DNA of 64,000 bases from Asparagopsis taxiformis (GCA_030407315.1 JALQPE010000723.1:26541-90540), one strand, 5' to 3'. Positions 47,617-58,469 are shown, numbered from the stretch's first letter. Notes: generated from the sequence alone by a model not told the origin. Program-made: numbers and translations.

Positions 47617-48777
47617 CTAATAGCTGAGCTTCTTCGTCTTCTCCCACGTGAAATCCTCATCGTCACGTCCAAAGTGACCATAGGCGGCCGTCTTGGAATA
47701 GATAGGACGAAGCAAGTTGAGGTCGCGAATGAGGCGTCCCGGACGCAGATCAAAGTTGTTCTTCACGATGTCCGTAATCTCTGTATCGGACTTCTTGCCA
47801 GTGCCGAAGGTGTCCACAAAGATGGACAACGGCTCGGCAATTCCAATACCATACGAGACCTGCACAAGGCAACGGTCTGCAAGACCATCCTCCACGATCG
47901 ACTTTGCGACCCAACGGCCAGCGTATGCAGCGGAACGGTCGACCTTTGTCGGGTCCTTCCCAGAGAAAGCACCGCCTCCATGGGCGCCCCAGCCGCCATA
48001 TGTGTCAATAATGATCTTGCGACCGGTGAGCCCAGCGTCTCCCTCTGGTCCACCGATGACGAAGCGACCCGACGGATTGAGGTGGTAGATAGTGTTATCG
48101 TCCAGATATTTTTGCGGAATAACTTGCTTGATTACCTTCTCCATGAGATCGGCACGGATCTTCTCATTGGTCACATCTTCGTTGTGTTGTGTGGAAATGA
48201 GAATGGTGTGCACGCGAAGCGGCGTAAGCTTTCCATCGGGCGACTTGGAGTATTCCATAGTGACCTGGGTCTTTCCATCGGGACGAACCCAGTCACAAAT
48301 GCCAGCTTTGCGTACCTCTGTGAGACGATAGCCAAGCTTGTTGGCAAAGGAAGCGGTAAGGGGCATGTAGTCTGGAGATTCATTGGTAGCATATCCAAAC
48401 ATAATACCCTGATCACCGGCGCCGACATTCTCGGCAGTGCGGCCCTCATGAACGCCCTGTGCAATGTCGGGAGACTGGGCGTGCAGCTCCACGAGCACAC
48501 GGCACGTCTTATAGTCGAGACCCTTTTCTTCTGCGTCAAAGCCAATCTTCTGGATGGCGTCACGAATCACCTGTTCGTAATCGATCTTTGCCTTGGTAGT
48601 GATCTCGCCGAAGCACATGACCATGCCGGTCTTGGAGGCGGTTTCACAGGCGACCTTGGACCACTCGTCCTGGGCGAGACAGGCGTCGAGGACAGCATCG
48701 GAGACTTGGTCGCAGAGCTTGTCGGGATGTCCTTCGTTGACGGACTCGCTGGTGAAGAGGAATGTGGTGTCGGCCAT
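47617..48777 (-). CDS. SAMS: S-adenosylmethionine synthetase
   Basis: 386 residues, near-complete match to the family: SVNEGHPDK at the start, [12 protein letters not shown] (the ATP-binding signature), [22 protein letters not shown] and [18 protein letters not shown] (the phosphate-binding loop). It makes S-adenosylmethionine from methionine and ATP, and therefore supplies the methyl groups of many pathways. There is no targeting peptide, so cytosolic. The GC-rich third codon position suggests high expression. A GAGCA pentamer repeat lies just upstream of the ATG (see separate entry). The long open frame on the opposite strand is a shadow. Confidence 0.97.
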   Translation of the reverse strand: MADTTFLFTSESVNEGHPDKLCDQVSDAVLDACLAQDEWSKVACETASKTGMVMCFGEITTKAKIDYEQVIRDAIQKIGFDAEEKGLDYKTCRVLVELHAQSPDIAQGVHEGRTAENVGAGDQGIMFGYATNESPDYMPLTASFANKLGYRLTEVRKAGICDWVRPDGKTQVTMEYSKSPDGKLTPLRVHTILISTQHNEDVTNEKIRADLMEKVIKQVIPQKYLDDNTIYHLNPSGRFVIGGPEGDAGLTGRKIIIDTYGGWGAHGGGAFSGKDPTKVDRSAAYAGRWVAKSIVEDGLADRCLVQVSYGIGIAEPLSIFVDTFGTGKKSDTEITDIVKNNFDLRPGRLIRDLNLLRPIYSKTAAYGHFGRDDEDFTWEKTKKLSY

Positions 48778-49285
48778 GATGCGGAACGGACGTCGGTCGG
48801 TGCGGAGCAGAGCAGAGCAGAGCAGAGCAGAGCGGGGACAGCGGTGTGCTGAAAGTGAGATGGTTGAGGCGGAGGCGGGTAAACGAGAATATATGAAAGA
48901 AATTTGGGGGCAGTTGTTGAACGTACGACGTATGTCGCATATGTGGTTGTCAGTCGCTTTGCACTGCTACACGGTCCCGGAGCGGACCATATGGTCCGCA
49001 GGCTTCTCAACTGTCTGTGTTCGCAATGGGATTGGCCGCGCTGGAAAAATTTTGGTGGCCGATTGCAAGATGTTGCGTGACTCGACGCTTGCGCCGCGCC
49101 GATCGTACCTTCAAGCCTTTCTCTGCCAATCACGCGCGCGACTTGCTCTTGCGTTCGTCCAGTCATACCGCAATCTGGCAACGCCATCTACTCCATTACG
49201 ATCGCCAGCTTGCAACACATCTCGCTCCTTTACAGTCCTCTCCAATTTTATAACTGTAAAGTACTTGTAGTCTAACCAGCTAAAC
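48778..49285. promoter_or_regulatory. Intergenic upstream of SAM synthetase
   Basis: About 510 bp. The gene-proximal end has the pentamer repeat at 48804-48834. The rest holds promoter sequence of unclear motif and the 3' region of protochlorophyllide reductase. Confidence 0.45.
48804..48834. repeat. GAGCA pentanucleotide repeat in 5' leader of SAM synthetase
   Basis: About six units of GAGCA starting 27 bp upstream of the ATG on the gene's strand (read there as TGCTC). Same unit family as at 35.3 kb and 40.8 kb. Confidence 0.85.
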
Positions 49286-50404
49286 TTACGCTCCCATGTT
49301 CACAAGCTTGGCGCTCAACTCCCACAGCTTTTCTGCCTTATCTGCTTCCCTTTCAGTAGGATCAATCGGAACAGGGCTAGTAGACTGCGTTCCCTGTAGA
49401 TACGATCCCCTCCACTGCCAGTACCTCCCCGAGTCACCGAACCGCGCATCCGCAGCCACCAGCGATACTCTCCTCCCAGCTTCCTCTACCGACACGTACT
49501 GCTTTGTAATATACTTTTGGAACAATGGGAAGAACCATCGGAACCATCCTCTCTTCTCGCGGAACAATTCAGACTCTGCAATACAACCCGGGAACACCGC
49601 CGAGAACACCACACCATCCGTAGCATACCTCTTGTCCATCTCCGTCATTGTCAGGATATTGCACACCTTGGAATCCTTGTACGCCTTGGTCGGTTCAAAC
49701 TGCTTCCCATCAATAGTACCTGGCAGCGACTTGAACCCGCTTAGCAGTCCTTCCAGCTCACCGAGATCCGCCTGCGGAGGAATCTTCCCTGGCAATGTGT
49801 CCGGGTTGTGCGTCTGTGTCGCCAGGAACACCACTCGACCCTTGCTCAGCTTAATCTTCGGCAACAACAGATTGGCCAACAAAAAGTGACCCAAATGGTT
49901 AACCTGGACCGTCTCGTCGTAGCCATCAATGGTGAATCTAGGCTGCTTATCGCGCGGATGCCACGTCGCGGCATTGCACACAAGCGCGTTGAGACCACGG
50001 AAGCCCTGTGCCATAAAGTCCTGAGTAAACTTGCGCACCGACTCCAGCTTGGCCAGATCGAGATACATGACTGTAAACGCATTCTCCGGCATGCCAAGCG
50101 CCAACGCGGCGGAGCGTGCCTTCTCGACATTGCGGACGGCCATGACGACGTGATAGTCGCCGCGCGCCACGAGCTCCTTGGCGGCGTGCAGACCGATCGA
50201 GGACGATGCACCAGTCACAATGGCCGTGTTGGCTTGTATGGCCATGGTGGGCGTCGAGGCACGACGCACGGACGGCTGCGGTGTGTGCAAAGTGGCGGCA
50301 TGTGTGCGAGCAAACGAGCCTTGCGGAACGGCGCTGATGGCCGGGCAGCTTGTGCGCGCTGTGGCGCTTGTGTGCAGGGGGATCGGTGTTGTGACGAAGG
50401 CCAT
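49286..50404 (-). CDS. POR: Light-dependent protochlorophyllide oxidoreductase, plastid precursor
   Basis: 372 residues. A transit peptide of about 50 residues (MAFV start) is followed by the short-chain dehydrogenase fold. The POR-specific segments are present: DLAKLESVRKF, VNHLGHFLLANLLL, AYKDSKVCN with catalytic Tyr242 and Lys246, FPGCIAESELFREK with the conserved Cys274, FQKYITKQYVSVEEAG and a YWQW segment. It reduces protochlorophyllide to chlorophyllide using NADPH and light in the plastid. The NADPH loop is TGASSSIG (64-71), whereas POR normally has a glycine in place of the third Ser, so the second Gly of the TGxxxGxG motif is lost. The rest of the protein is complete, so activity is still expected. 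Confidence 0.95.
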   Translation of the reverse strand: MAFVTTPIPLHTSATARTSCPAISAVPQGSFARTHAATLHTPQPSVRRASTPTMAIQANTAIVTGASSSIGLHAAKELVARGDYHVVMAVRNVEKARSAALALGMPENAFTVMYLDLAKLESVRKFTQDFMAQGFRGLNALVCNAATWHPRDKQPRFTIDGYDETVQVNHLGHFLLANLLLPKIKLSKGRVVFLATQTHNPDTLPGKIPPQADLGELEGLLSGFKSLPGTIDGKQFEPTKAYKDSKVCNILTMTEMDKRYATDGVVFSAVFPGCIAESELFREKRGWFRWFFPLFQKYITKQYVSVEEAGRRVSLVAADARFGDSGRYWQWRGSYLQGTQSTSPVPIDPTEREADKAEKLWELSAKLVNMGA

Positions 50405-51135
50405 GTTGGATGCGGGGGTGGATGCTGGTGAAGCGGTATGACGGTTGGGGAAGCGGTTGGGATATATAGACGGTTTGGGACGTGGATTACGTTTGGTGCA
50501 TGAACGGGTATCGTTGGGAGGGGTATTGAAGGCGGGGCGGAGATCGCAGTGATTAATTTGTTCAAATTCTACTCAGGATCCGAGGAGAACGTGCAATCTC
50601 CGAGATTCAAAATAATCTGCGCATGGCGGCTGGAATGTCGGGCAACAGCCGGTTTAGTATCTGCGAGATATTTCTCTGGATGGCCGCCAAGTACTTCAAC
50701 TTGAATGGCTGTCGCCGTTTTAGTTGTCTACAGTCGTATCACATCGGTGAGCACGCGTCCGCACTTTCAGTCCACCGCGTACACGACCCACATTTGCTTA
50801 CACCGCCCTGAGAGGAGGCAAATCGGGTGATTGCTTGACAGTCCAAACGGCGGTCTACAGACGGACCGGTTGCTGGTCGATCGGCCCGACTGGGGGCGGG
50901 CCATTGGAAATAATGAAAAAGCTTTTCCGGAAGGGCATGCGACTCATTTCCACCGTACATTTCTCCGACCTCGCACTGGAGATTTCAACCGCTGCTGGAT
51001 ATCCGTTGCTGCTCCCGCGCCGAACATCCCGTTCGCACGCATTCATAATCAGTGCCTGAAATGACCAGTTCAACAAGACCTCTTCCGTAACTACCTCGAT
51101 CCGACTGACCAATCCTTGCACGCACCCTGTCCATA
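50405..51135. promoter_or_regulatory. Divergent intergenic region between POR and plastid thioredoxin
   Basis: About 730 bp between two genes of plastid proteins. I find no additional gene. Short overlapping frames are not protein-like. No light-responsive element could be named. Confidence 0.4.
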
Positions 51136-51582
51136 ATGGCATTCGTCCCTTCAACCGCAACCACCTTCGCACGCCCGCATCTCACAACATCCTTTACATC
51201 GCGCCGTCCAAATGCCAGTCCCCGCAGCGCACGATCCCCAGTCACACCGCGGATGCTTGTGATTGAAGCAGCGAGCACGACCGAACTAGACACTATTGTC
51301 GAAAAAGCGGGCAAATCGCTCGTTGTGATTGATTTTTCCACAACATGGTGCGGGCCATGCAAAGTAATCGCACCCATTTTCGAAGAAATGAGCGAGAGAT
51401 TCAATGACGTTGTCTTTGTCAAAGTCATGGGAGACTCGAGTGATGAAGCGAGTGAGCTAATGAAGCGAGAAGGAATTCGTGCCGTGCCCGCTTTCCATTT
51501 CTGGAAGGATGGAGAGAAAGTCGAACAATTCAGCGGTGCTAAGGCAGAAGCAATTGAAGTAGCAATCAATAAACTCAAATGA
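51136..51582 (+). CDS. Plastid thioredoxin
   Basis: 148 residues. A plastid transit peptide of about 40 residues (MAFV start) precedes one thioredoxin domain with active site WCGPC (71-75), preceded by VIDFSTT and followed by the cis-Pro segment GIRAVPAF. The segments VVFVKV and GEKVEQFSGAK recall plant Trx f, but assignment to the f, m, y or z class is not secure. It reduces disulfides of plastid enzymes using electrons from ferredoxin-thioredoxin reductase. Length is normal. Confidence 0.93.
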   Translation: MAFVPSTATTFARPHLTTSFTSRRPNASPRSARSPVTPRMLVIEAASTTELDTIVEKAGKSLVVIDFSTTWCGPCKVIAPIFEEMSERFNDVVFVKVMGDSSDEASELMKREGIRAVPAFHFWKDGEKVEQFSGAKAEAIEVAINKLK

Positions 51583-51622
51583 GCGTTTACTACTTGAAAT
51601 AAGCTACATCTGTCAACTTGTG

Positions 51623-51916
51623 CTATGACTTTGCAACTGCCTCGTCCTCCCGCGTATTGGCCAGTCTCGATTCGAAAGCGGCCGCCATTGCTTGTGCAAA
51701 CGTGCCCTCGGCTTCGTCAGCGAATAAAGGCGCTTCAAGACCTACACGTCGTGCATTGACGCGAACTCGATCACGTTCGGACACTTCGACACCAATGCCA
51801 TTTTCCGCGAGCAGTTTCTGATGGGTGCCGATCGCTGTTCGCAGCGTCTGCCATGATGATAGTAGACGTTCGGAAGAGCCAGCGTTCTTCAGTGCATTTG
51901 CCCACCGGACGCTCAT
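51623..51916 (-). CDS. Small soluble orphan protein
   Basis: 97 residues from the ATG at 51916; a GTG 9 codons upstream extends the frame. Ala/Arg/Glu-rich and probably helical (SERLLSSWQTLRTAIG, DRVRVNARRVGLEAPLF). No signal or membrane segment. The 3' end is only 40 bp from the convergent thioredoxin stop. I recognise no family. A small mitochondrial or ribosomal assembly protein is possible but unproven. Confidence 0.5.
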   Translation of the reverse strand: MSVRWANALKNAGSSERLLSSWQTLRTAIGTHQKLLAENGIGVEVSERDRVRVNARRVGLEAPLFADEAEGTFAQAMAAAFESRLANTREDEAVAKS

Positions 51917-52344
51917 TGTTGATGTGATGAGCGCGTTGTGCACGAGCGCGTGAATGACGGGTTGGCGATCTGGTCGGGATTGGAGGCGCTTGTAGAAAAT
52001 GATAGGATGGTCGGCGCCAACTTGACAAAATTACCAATCAGCATCTGAGTACGGACGGTGGCAAATCGATGGTTTACACTGAAAGTTTGGTGCCACTGCA
52101 TTGCTGGAGTGTGGCTTGGGAAGTCCGGTCGATGTTGACGTCTGTGGCCTCAAATTGGCACCAAGATAGCCCTCATTCTGTCCGAGAACGTTGCTCTTAT
52201 CTGCCAGTCCTAACAGAGTCTATGAGTAGGCTTCACCATTGATTGATGTCTGGAGGCCGCAAGAAATGAAAGACGTAGAGCTTCTAGGTCTGGAGGGCCA
52301 TAAAGGTGGCCACTGTGTGGTCGTGTAACCTAAAAAAGTTCGGA
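51917..52344. other. Intergenic upstream of the small orphan
   Basis: About 430 bp up to the tRNA-Tyr 3' end. Apart from the pol III terminator (52332-52337), nothing is recognised. Confidence 0.4.
52332..52337 (-). terminator. RNA polymerase III terminator of tRNA-Tyr
   Basis: Six consecutive T on the minus strand, beginning 8 nt after the tRNA discriminator base. Confidence 0.85.
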
Positions 52345-52441
52345 TCTCTCGACCTAGAATCGAACTAGGGACATTTTGATCGCACCATTCACTACAGTCA
52401 AATGCTCTCGGTTGTGCTGATACCAACTGAGCTACCGAGAG
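52345..52441 (-). tRNA. tRNA-Tyr (GTA) with a canonical intron and a D-loop insertion
   Basis: 97 nt. Acceptor CTCTCGG pairs with TCGAGAG (six pairs plus one G-T). D-stem GCTC/GAGC. Anticodon stem TTTGA/TCAAA. T-arm CCTAG-TTCGATT-CTAGG. Discriminator A. Between anticodon-loop bases CTGTAG and A lie 11 extra nt (TGAATGGTGCG) at the canonical 37/38 intron site that eukaryotic tRNA-Tyr genes use. Between D-loop AGTTGGTA and the second D-stem strand GAGC lie 13 extra nt (TCAGCACAACCGA). Removing both leaves a perfect 73-nt cloverleaf. The insertion sits where red algal ectopic tRNA introns are known. Exact cut sites are not resolved. Confidence 0.92.
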
Positions 52442-52952
52442 AACTCCACTTGTCCGCGACCGCTGATAGTTGGTATTTGAAAGACGTATCCCATTTTCCA
52501 ACTGCTCCCGCATCTTAGTCTTCAAAATTGAAACAAATTTCGCAAAAAGTTGGCCCACGGCAACCGTCACCCAAGGGTTCCAATCCATCGTTCAACTTCC
52601 AGACCATTCCAGACGCACCCTTCTGCATCCGTACCGTCACAACATAATTCAACGTAATTGGTGGAGTTGTTCAGCGCATCTTTTTCAACCATTCAATCCA
52701 AAACAGGTGTCTTAACTTGTCTGCCATCTCATACTCTAAGATTGTCACTCTGTGTCTATGCCATCATCCCCATCTCCAGATTGAAACTTGATATCGTGCT
52801 AAATTCCGCACTCTTCCCCAAGTACAGACCAGATCTTTCTACAGACCGCGATCCACCCTCACGCGCTCACCCTCTGTCTATTTATTCCCTCCAGCACTTC
52901 CGTCACCTCTGCCAAAACTCCTTCCAGAACCACCAATTCAAACTGAAAGCGA
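52442..52952. promoter_or_regulatory. Intergenic between tRNA-Tyr and ClpB
   Basis: About 510 bp between divergent transcription units. Pyrimidine-rich towards ClpB, like a 5' UTR. No other gene. Confidence 0.4.
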
Positions 52953-55856
52953 ATGCAATACACACCACTCAGAACCGCTCTCCGCACCATGAATCGCCGA
53001 GCCTTTATCGTCCCAGCTGGGACCAAATTCATCGCCACTCGTCCATCCCAGATTGCTCCACGTCGTCACATCACACCATCTCTCTCTCCGTCCCCACTCT
53101 CGTCCACATTCATCCCCCGTCATGTTCCATACGTCCCGCATGTTTCGACCTCGAGACGGCCTTTTGTCACCTCTGCAGATGCATCCTCCCTTCTTGAACC
53201 GAACGGCTACACCGAAAAAGCTTATGCTGCTTTGGCGGCCACACAACCCATTGTGCGTTCCGCCAAACAACAAGTGATAGAAGCTGAGGCGTTACTTCTC
53301 GCGCTGCTAGAAGACGATTTCGCCCAGCGCGTTGTTCGTAAAATCGGTAACCTCTCCCAGATTCGCGATGCAACAACAGCATTTCTAGAGCGTCAGCCCA
53401 AGGTTATTGGCGGCTCAAACGACTCGGACGGATTGGTAATGGGCCGTTCTCTACGAGAATTGCTTGAGGCCGCCAAAGTGCGTCAGAAAGAATTCGGTGA
53501 TGAATATGTCGCGATTGAACATCTGCTCATTGCATGCTGGGAAAACGGCCGTTTACAACGCGGACTTCTGAACGCGTCTGGCATGCCAAGCCTTGAAGCT
53601 CTTACCGGTGCCGTAAAAGATATACGTGGTACGAAGAAGGTTACTTCCCAGGCCGCAGAAGGTACGTACGAAGCTCTTGAGAAGTATGGCAGAGACCTTA
53701 CAGAGGCTGCCAAGAGAGGTGAGTTGGATCCTGTTATTGGTCGCGACGAAGAGATACGACGAACTATCCAGATTTTATCCAGACGCCAGAAGAACAACCC
53801 CATTTTACTGGGAGAGCCTGGTGTAGGAAAAACTGCAGTAGCAGAAGGTCTCGCACAACGAATTATTTCCCGCGATGTTCCGCTCTCGCTTGCCAATCGC
53901 CGTTTGATTTCGCTGGATATGGGCGCTTTGCTTGCCGGTGCCAAGTTTAGGGGAGAATTTGAAGAGAGACTCAAGGCAGTGCTGCAGGAGGTCAAAGACA
54001 GTGACCCCAGTGTTATCTTGTTCATTGATGAAATTCATACGGTTGTCGGCGCTGGTAAAACGGACGGTGCAATGGATGCTGGTAATTTGCTCAAGCCTAT
54101 GCTTGCTAGGGGTGAGCTGCGATGCATCGGTGCGACAACATTGGATGAATATAGGCAGTACATCGAGAAAGATGCAGCACTCGAGCGCCGCTTCCAACAA
54201 GTTCTAGTCGACCAGCCCACCGTGGCTGATACAATTTCCATCCTGCGTGGATTAAAGGAGCGGTATGAGCTTCATCACGGGGTCAGGATTACTGATAATG
54301 CGCTCGTTGCCGCTGCCACGCTTTCAAATCGTTATATCTCGGATCGTTTCTTACCTGATAAGGCAATTGATACTGTGGATGAGTCAATGGCTGCTCTGAA
54401 AATGCAGATTACTTCAAAACCGGCCGAGCTGGACAGGTTGGACAGGAGGATTATCCAAATGGAAATGGAACGTCTCAGTCTTAAGAATGACCAGGATGCT
54501 GGGGCTAAGAAACGACTGCAACGCCTCAATCAAGATATTGACGCCGTCAGGAAGGAGCAAAGAGAACTCGAAGTTCAATGGGAAAAGGAAAGAGTCTCGT
54601 TGGACGATATCAAAGAAACCAAGGAAGATATTGATCGTGTATCACGGGAAATTGATGAGGCAGAGCAATCTTATGACCTAGACCGTGCCGCAAGACTCAA
54701 GTATGCAACGCTCCCAGAACTACAGAAGAAACTGGCTAGCCTAGAGGAAGGGCATCAAGCTACTATGCGAGAATCTCTGTTGCAGGACAAGGTCACAGAG
54801 GACGATATTGCAAATGTTGTCTCTGCTTGGACGAGGATACCTGTATCCAAATTGCTTAGCTCAGAACGAGAGAAGCTTCTCAGGCTTGATGATGATCTGA
54901 AGAAGAGGGTAGTTGGTCAACATGATGCGGTAATGGCAGTTTCCGAAGCCATACAACGATCTCGAGCAGGCCTTTCTAACCCATCAAAGCCCATTGCTTC
55001 ACTTGCATTCCTGGGACCTAGCGGAGTTGGTAAGACGGAATTATGCAAGGCATTGGCAGAGCAGCTATTCGACTCCGAGCAGGCGCTCGTTCGCCTCGAT
55101 ATGAGTGAATATATGGAGAAACATAGTGTGTCTCGTCTTGTTGGCGCACCACCTGGATATGTCGGTTATGACGAAGGAGGGCAACTCTCCGAAGCGGTTC
55201 GACGCCGTCCGTTCAGTGTCGTTCTACTTGATGAGATTGAAAAGGCACATCCAGACGTTTCAAACATTCTTCTGCAAGTTCTCGACGATGGGCGCCTGAC
55301 GGACAGTCAAGGTCGAACTGTTGATTTTTCCAATACTGTGATGATCTTCACATCTAATATTGGGTCGGCAGATATTCTAGATGTCGCGGGTGACCCTTCT
55401 CGTAGGGAAGTAATGCGAGCTCGGGTGATGAACGCTCTGCAAGCGCAATTCAGACCTGAATTCATCAACCGCTTGGATGAAACGATCATCTTCGAATCAT
55501 TGACGCGCGAAAATTTGCGAGGCATTGCTGAACTGCAGCTTGCCGATGTAAATCGTCGTCTCGCGGAAAAGAACATGAAAATTGCAGCATCGAAAGAAGC
55601 TATGGATATGATCTCTGCTGTTGGTTACGACCCAGTGTATGGTGCTCGACCATTGCGTCGTGCTGTCCAGCGTATGCTTGAGAATCCCATCTCCAAAGGT
55701 ATATTGCAGGGCGAGTTCCGAGACGGAGACCTTATTGCGGTTGGCATCTCCAATGAACGGCTTTCATTCAATGCAGTTCGGGGAGGAGCTAGAGCACAGG
55801 ATGAGGACAGAGCTGACCAGCCCAGTGAGCCTACTCACTCGGTTTTAGTGGAGTAG
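52953..55856 (+). CDS. ClpB/Hsp100 disaggregase, organellar (probably mitochondrial)
   Basis: 967 residues. The first about 75 are Arg/Ser/Pro-rich without acids, a mitochondrial-type presequence; a second ATG 12 codons on is also possible. Clp N-terminal repeats (about 85-215) precede AAA+ module 1 with Walker [11 protein letters not shown] and Walker [12 protein letters not shown]. The M-domain coiled coil follows (about 490-610, with [20 protein letters not shown]). AAA+ module 2 has Walker [15 protein letters not shown] and Walker [12 protein letters not shown], with sensor region [10 protein letters not shown] and a C-terminal D2 small domain. ClpB unfolds and rescues aggregated proteins with Hsp70 partners. 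No ClpP-binding loop is seen. Targeting to plastids cannot be excluded. Confidence 0.95.
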   Translation: MQYTPLRTALRTMNRRAFIVPAGTKFIATRPSQIAPRRHITPSLSPSPLSSTFIPRHVPYVPHVSTSRRPFVTSADASSLLEPNGYTEKAYAALAATQPIVRSAKQQVIEAEALLLALLEDDFAQRVVRKIGNLSQIRDATTAFLERQPKVIGGSNDSDGLVMGRSLRELLEAAKVRQKEFGDEYVAIEHLLIACWENGRLQRGLLNASGMPSLEALTGAVKDIRGTKKVTSQAAEGTYEALEKYGRDLTEAAKRGELDPVIGRDEEIRRTIQILSRRQKNNPILLGEPGVGKTAVAEGLAQRIISRDVPLSLANRRLISLDMGALLAGAKFRGEFEERLKAVLQEVKDSDPSVILFIDEIHTVVGAGKTDGAMDAGNLLKPMLARGELRCIGATTLDEYRQYIEKDAALERRFQQVLVDQPTVADTISILRGLKERYELHHGVRITDNALVAAATLSNRYISDRFLPDKAIDTVDESMAALKMQITSKPAELDRLDRRIIQMEMERLSLKNDQDAGAKKRLQRLNQDIDAVRKEQRELEVQWEKERVSLDDIKETKEDIDRVSREIDEAEQSYDLDRAARLKYATLPELQKKLASLEEGHQATMRESLLQDKVTEDDIANVVSAWTRIPVSKLLSSEREKLLRLDDDLKKRVVGQHDAVMAVSEAIQRSRAGLSNPSKPIASLAFLGPSGVGKTELCKALAEQLFDSEQALVRLDMSEYMEKHSVSRLVGAPPGYVGYDEGGQLSEAVRRRPFSVVLLDEIEKAHPDVSNILLQVLDDGRLTDSQGRTVDFSNTVMIFTSNIGSADILDVAGDPSRREVMRARVMNALQAQFRPEFINRLDETIIFESLTRENLRGIAELQLADVNRRLAEKNMKIAASKEAMDMISAVGYDPVYGARPLRRAVQRMLENPISKGILQGEFRDGDLIAVGISNERLSFNAVRGGARAQDEDRADQPSEPTHSVLVE

Positions 55857-56354
55857 AGTTATGGCAAGATAGACGTTTGGAGACATTGTAGATCATGGTA
55901 TGTGTTTTATTCTCTTCTTTTTAGAGTTGCCATCTAGTAGAAGAACGTAAAAGGGTCTCAAACCGTTTATGGGAATTCTGGCCTTCCGGTTGCGCGCCGA
56001 ATACTGTCCAATACTTGACTTTCCTTTCCAAGAATCGTAAGGTCTGCCGTCAGAAATTGCGCTTGGAACTAACATGATCTACTTGATGTGTTGTCAAGAT
56101 GGACAATCCCGGTAAGGAAGAAAATTTATCAACGGTCTCAGCTTTCTAGAACCACGAGCACTTTGTATCTGTAACAACTAGAACATTCACAGTAAATTAT
56201 TGCAAAAACCCAACGCGTACAGAGAGTCTGACAACTGCAGACGACAAGCCATGTTCAGTGGCTAAAGACAAGCCATCTATCTCAATTGAAGTTAATAGCA
56301 GTCATTTGTAAAGACTTGACACGAATAGCAATATGCAAACACGCATGGAGGTGC
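55857..56354. other. Intergenic, ClpB and GIY-YIG genes convergent
   Basis: About 500 bp of AT-rich sequence. No gene or repeat recognised. Confidence 0.4.
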
Positions 56355-57484
56355 TCACATGCCAAGTGAAGGCGTTGCGGCAGGCAATGCATTACTGAGC
56401 ACTCCAAACAACCAGAGCAGCCCCGCAAATCCAGCCAAGGCCATAATGGGAACCCAATCCTCTTCAATATCATCGTCATCAATCTCTGAAGAATCCCATG
56501 AACTCCTTGTTGTGCTTCTCTTCTTCGAAACTGAAAAGGGATCCAATGGGTCCACGTCTACCTCGACAAAATCGTCGTCATCCGCTTGCCAGGAGTCCCA
56601 GGCATCACGTCTCACACGGGCAGCGGTTGCACGACTTGAAGACGCAAAGGATGAGTCGAAAGCACCCGTTGCAGCGCCAAGATTTGTTCGCTGACGTGTA
56701 GGGACTTTTCGTGGTGTGTTTCGTTCTCTAATTGGGATATCATCCAATGTGGGTGAAGATTGTTCTGCAGCTAATGGATTAGATGACTACATCGTGGGTA
56801 CATCGAGAAAGTATAGTCGGATTAGTAACGAGTGGTGAAATAAGTCCATTGTTTGAGGATGGATGAGAATATAAATAGGGCAAAGATAGTAGCCAACAGT
56901 ACCTTTCGATCAACTGGATTTTGCTGTTCCCACAGTGCACGATCAACGGTATTCCCTTTCGGAATAGATCCGTTCTCGCGCAGCCAGAATTCCAGTACGT
57001 TTTCGAGCATCTCCGGCGACACAAGCTCAGCGCTTGCAGGCGGAACGTACACCTGGAAGGAGACGCATTGTTGGGGCATAAGGCGAGCGTGGAACATGAG
57101 CTTGGATGCTATGTTCTTCGAATAGCCCATATAGGCGATCTGTCCAGCTGTATCACGAATAGCGTATGCACCGCTGCAGGCAAACTTTTCAGCGGCATAA
57201 TCGAGGAGTTGAAAGGGATAGACGGCTGCTTCGCGCAGTGCAAAACCCTTTGTGGACGTAATGTCGTCGGGAATGTCGAAATTGGGCGTGCGGTTGAGAT
57301 TTGACTGTGCGTCGTCTTGCAGCGTGCAAATTACGGTCGGACGACGAATTTGCGCCGGTATCGAGCGACTGCTCGTGTGAGATATGCGGGTACAGTCACA
57401 TGTTGTCGGGCGAGGTCGTCGCGTTAGATGACGTGCGCCAAAGGTTGGACTAGTGATGAATGCTGGGTTGTGCGTGCGGAGCAT
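56355..57484 (-). CDS. GIY-YIG domain protein, probably plastid, two inferred exons
   Basis: Proposed exons 57484-56903 and 56786-56355, with a 116-nt intron (56902-56787; donor AAAG|GTACTG, acceptor TGTAG|TC). The N-terminus is Arg/Ser/Thr-rich, like a transit peptide. The first exon holds a GIY-YIG-type fold of the kind found at the N-terminus of plant GRXS16: GAYAIRDTAGQIAYMGYSKN, then HARLMPQQC, the EFWLRENGSIPKGN segment and NTVDRALWE. The second frame has no ATG of its own and opens with an acceptor, so it reads best as exon 2: a disordered Arg/Asp-rich linker and a C-terminal membrane helix (WVPIMALAGFAGLLWLFGVL). Unspliced, exon 1 runs to a stop at 56822 and also ends in a hydrophobic helix. 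The spliced protein has about 337 residues. The intron is inferred only. Confidence 0.6.
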
Positions 57485-57782
57485 GGCCGAAAGATGCGAG
57501 CTGGCGAGCGATTCGAGGAGGTGTGGTCGGATGACGATTACATTAGAGAAGACAATTTGCAAAATAAGGTTTGAAATATTTTAAAATAGTTTGAAACATT
57601 GGGGGTAGTTGAAAAATCTCGCATGAGATCTCGTGTGAACGCAACGGTCCCGCCAGGGGTACGCAAGGGTTAGCAGCGTTATCCAACTCTTACCAAGAGT
57701 GGCCACGAGGAAGATGACCGCTCTGACGACAATTTACTAGTTGATTGCTAGTTGGAACGAGCAAACATTCACAACAACTAAT

Positions 57783-58469
57783 TCAACTTCCCGTAATATT
57801 AACAGCACTTCCAAAGTGTTCTCCGCTTCCACAAATTTCCGCCACAATCCACTCGGCCAAGTCCTTTCTATCAATTCTGCCACTCGGCGCCTTGCCGTCA
57901 CCGAACAGCGTCACGGCACCACTAGGTTTGCCAGTTGTCAATCCAGTCGGACGTAAGATTAGCAATTTCTTGCGCTCGCTTTCATCCTCCCTATAATAGC
58001 AACTATCCTGCAAAACCTCCTCCTGTTTATCATGGTCCTTCAACACATGTCTTAAAAAATACGTCAACAAGGCGCCCATACCAAAGCGCAATCGAATGCT
58101 CGTTCCACCAGCGCCAATACTTGACACGCACACGATTCGTACGTGTGAATAGTCGCCACCATGTCTGACCACTTCCATGAGTGCTTTCGCCGACTTTTCT
58201 CGCACGTCTGTCGGTCCAACATCTGTCCTTCCGATTGCAACCACTACAAAGTGCGCACCACTGTTGTCCAATGCGCGCTCCACGTCTGCTTCGACCGTTG
58301 CGTCGCCTTGGATGACCGACGTGCACATGCTGGATACGCTGGGTGGCAGTTTGTCCGGGTCGCGCAGAAAGGCGTGCACTTGCGGATGCTCGTCGGATGC
58401 ATTGGCCGCGCGTATGAGTTCAATGCCAGTGCGACCGCTGGCGCCCACGACAAGGATTACTTGCGACAT
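57783..58469 (-). CDS. Atypical short-chain dehydrogenase (NAD(P)-binding, NmrA/BLVRB-like)
   Basis: 228 residues. The nucleotide-binding loop VVGASGRTG (7-15) is of the GxxGxxG type, followed by ALDNSGAHFVVVAIGR and VRIVCVSSIGA, the Rossmann strands of atypical SDRs, and LLILRPTGLTTG near the C-terminus. No classical Tyr-x3-Lys pair is apparent. Related proteins include biliverdin/flavin reductase B, NmrA regulators and plastid RNA-binding SDRs. No targeting peptide. The cofactor is probably NADP, but the substrate is unknown. The stop lies close to the window-side region of the GIY-YIG gene's promoter. Confidence 0.85.
   Translation of the reverse strand: MSQVILVVGASGRTGIELIRAANASDEHPQVHAFLRDPDKLPPSVSSMCTSVIQGDATVEADVERALDNSGAHFVVVAIGRTDVGPTDVREKSAKALMEVVRHGGDYSHVRIVCVSSIGAGGTSIRLRFGMGALLTYFLRHVLKDHDKQEEVLQDSCYYREDESERKKLLILRPTGLTTGKPSGAVTLFGDGKAPSGRIDRKDLAEWIVAEICGSGEHFGSAVNITGS

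Noticed and set aside
47578..48852. A 424-codon open frame antisense to SAM synthetase
   Set aside because: Shadow of a highly biased codon pattern; no domain, and the sense strand is a complete known enzyme.
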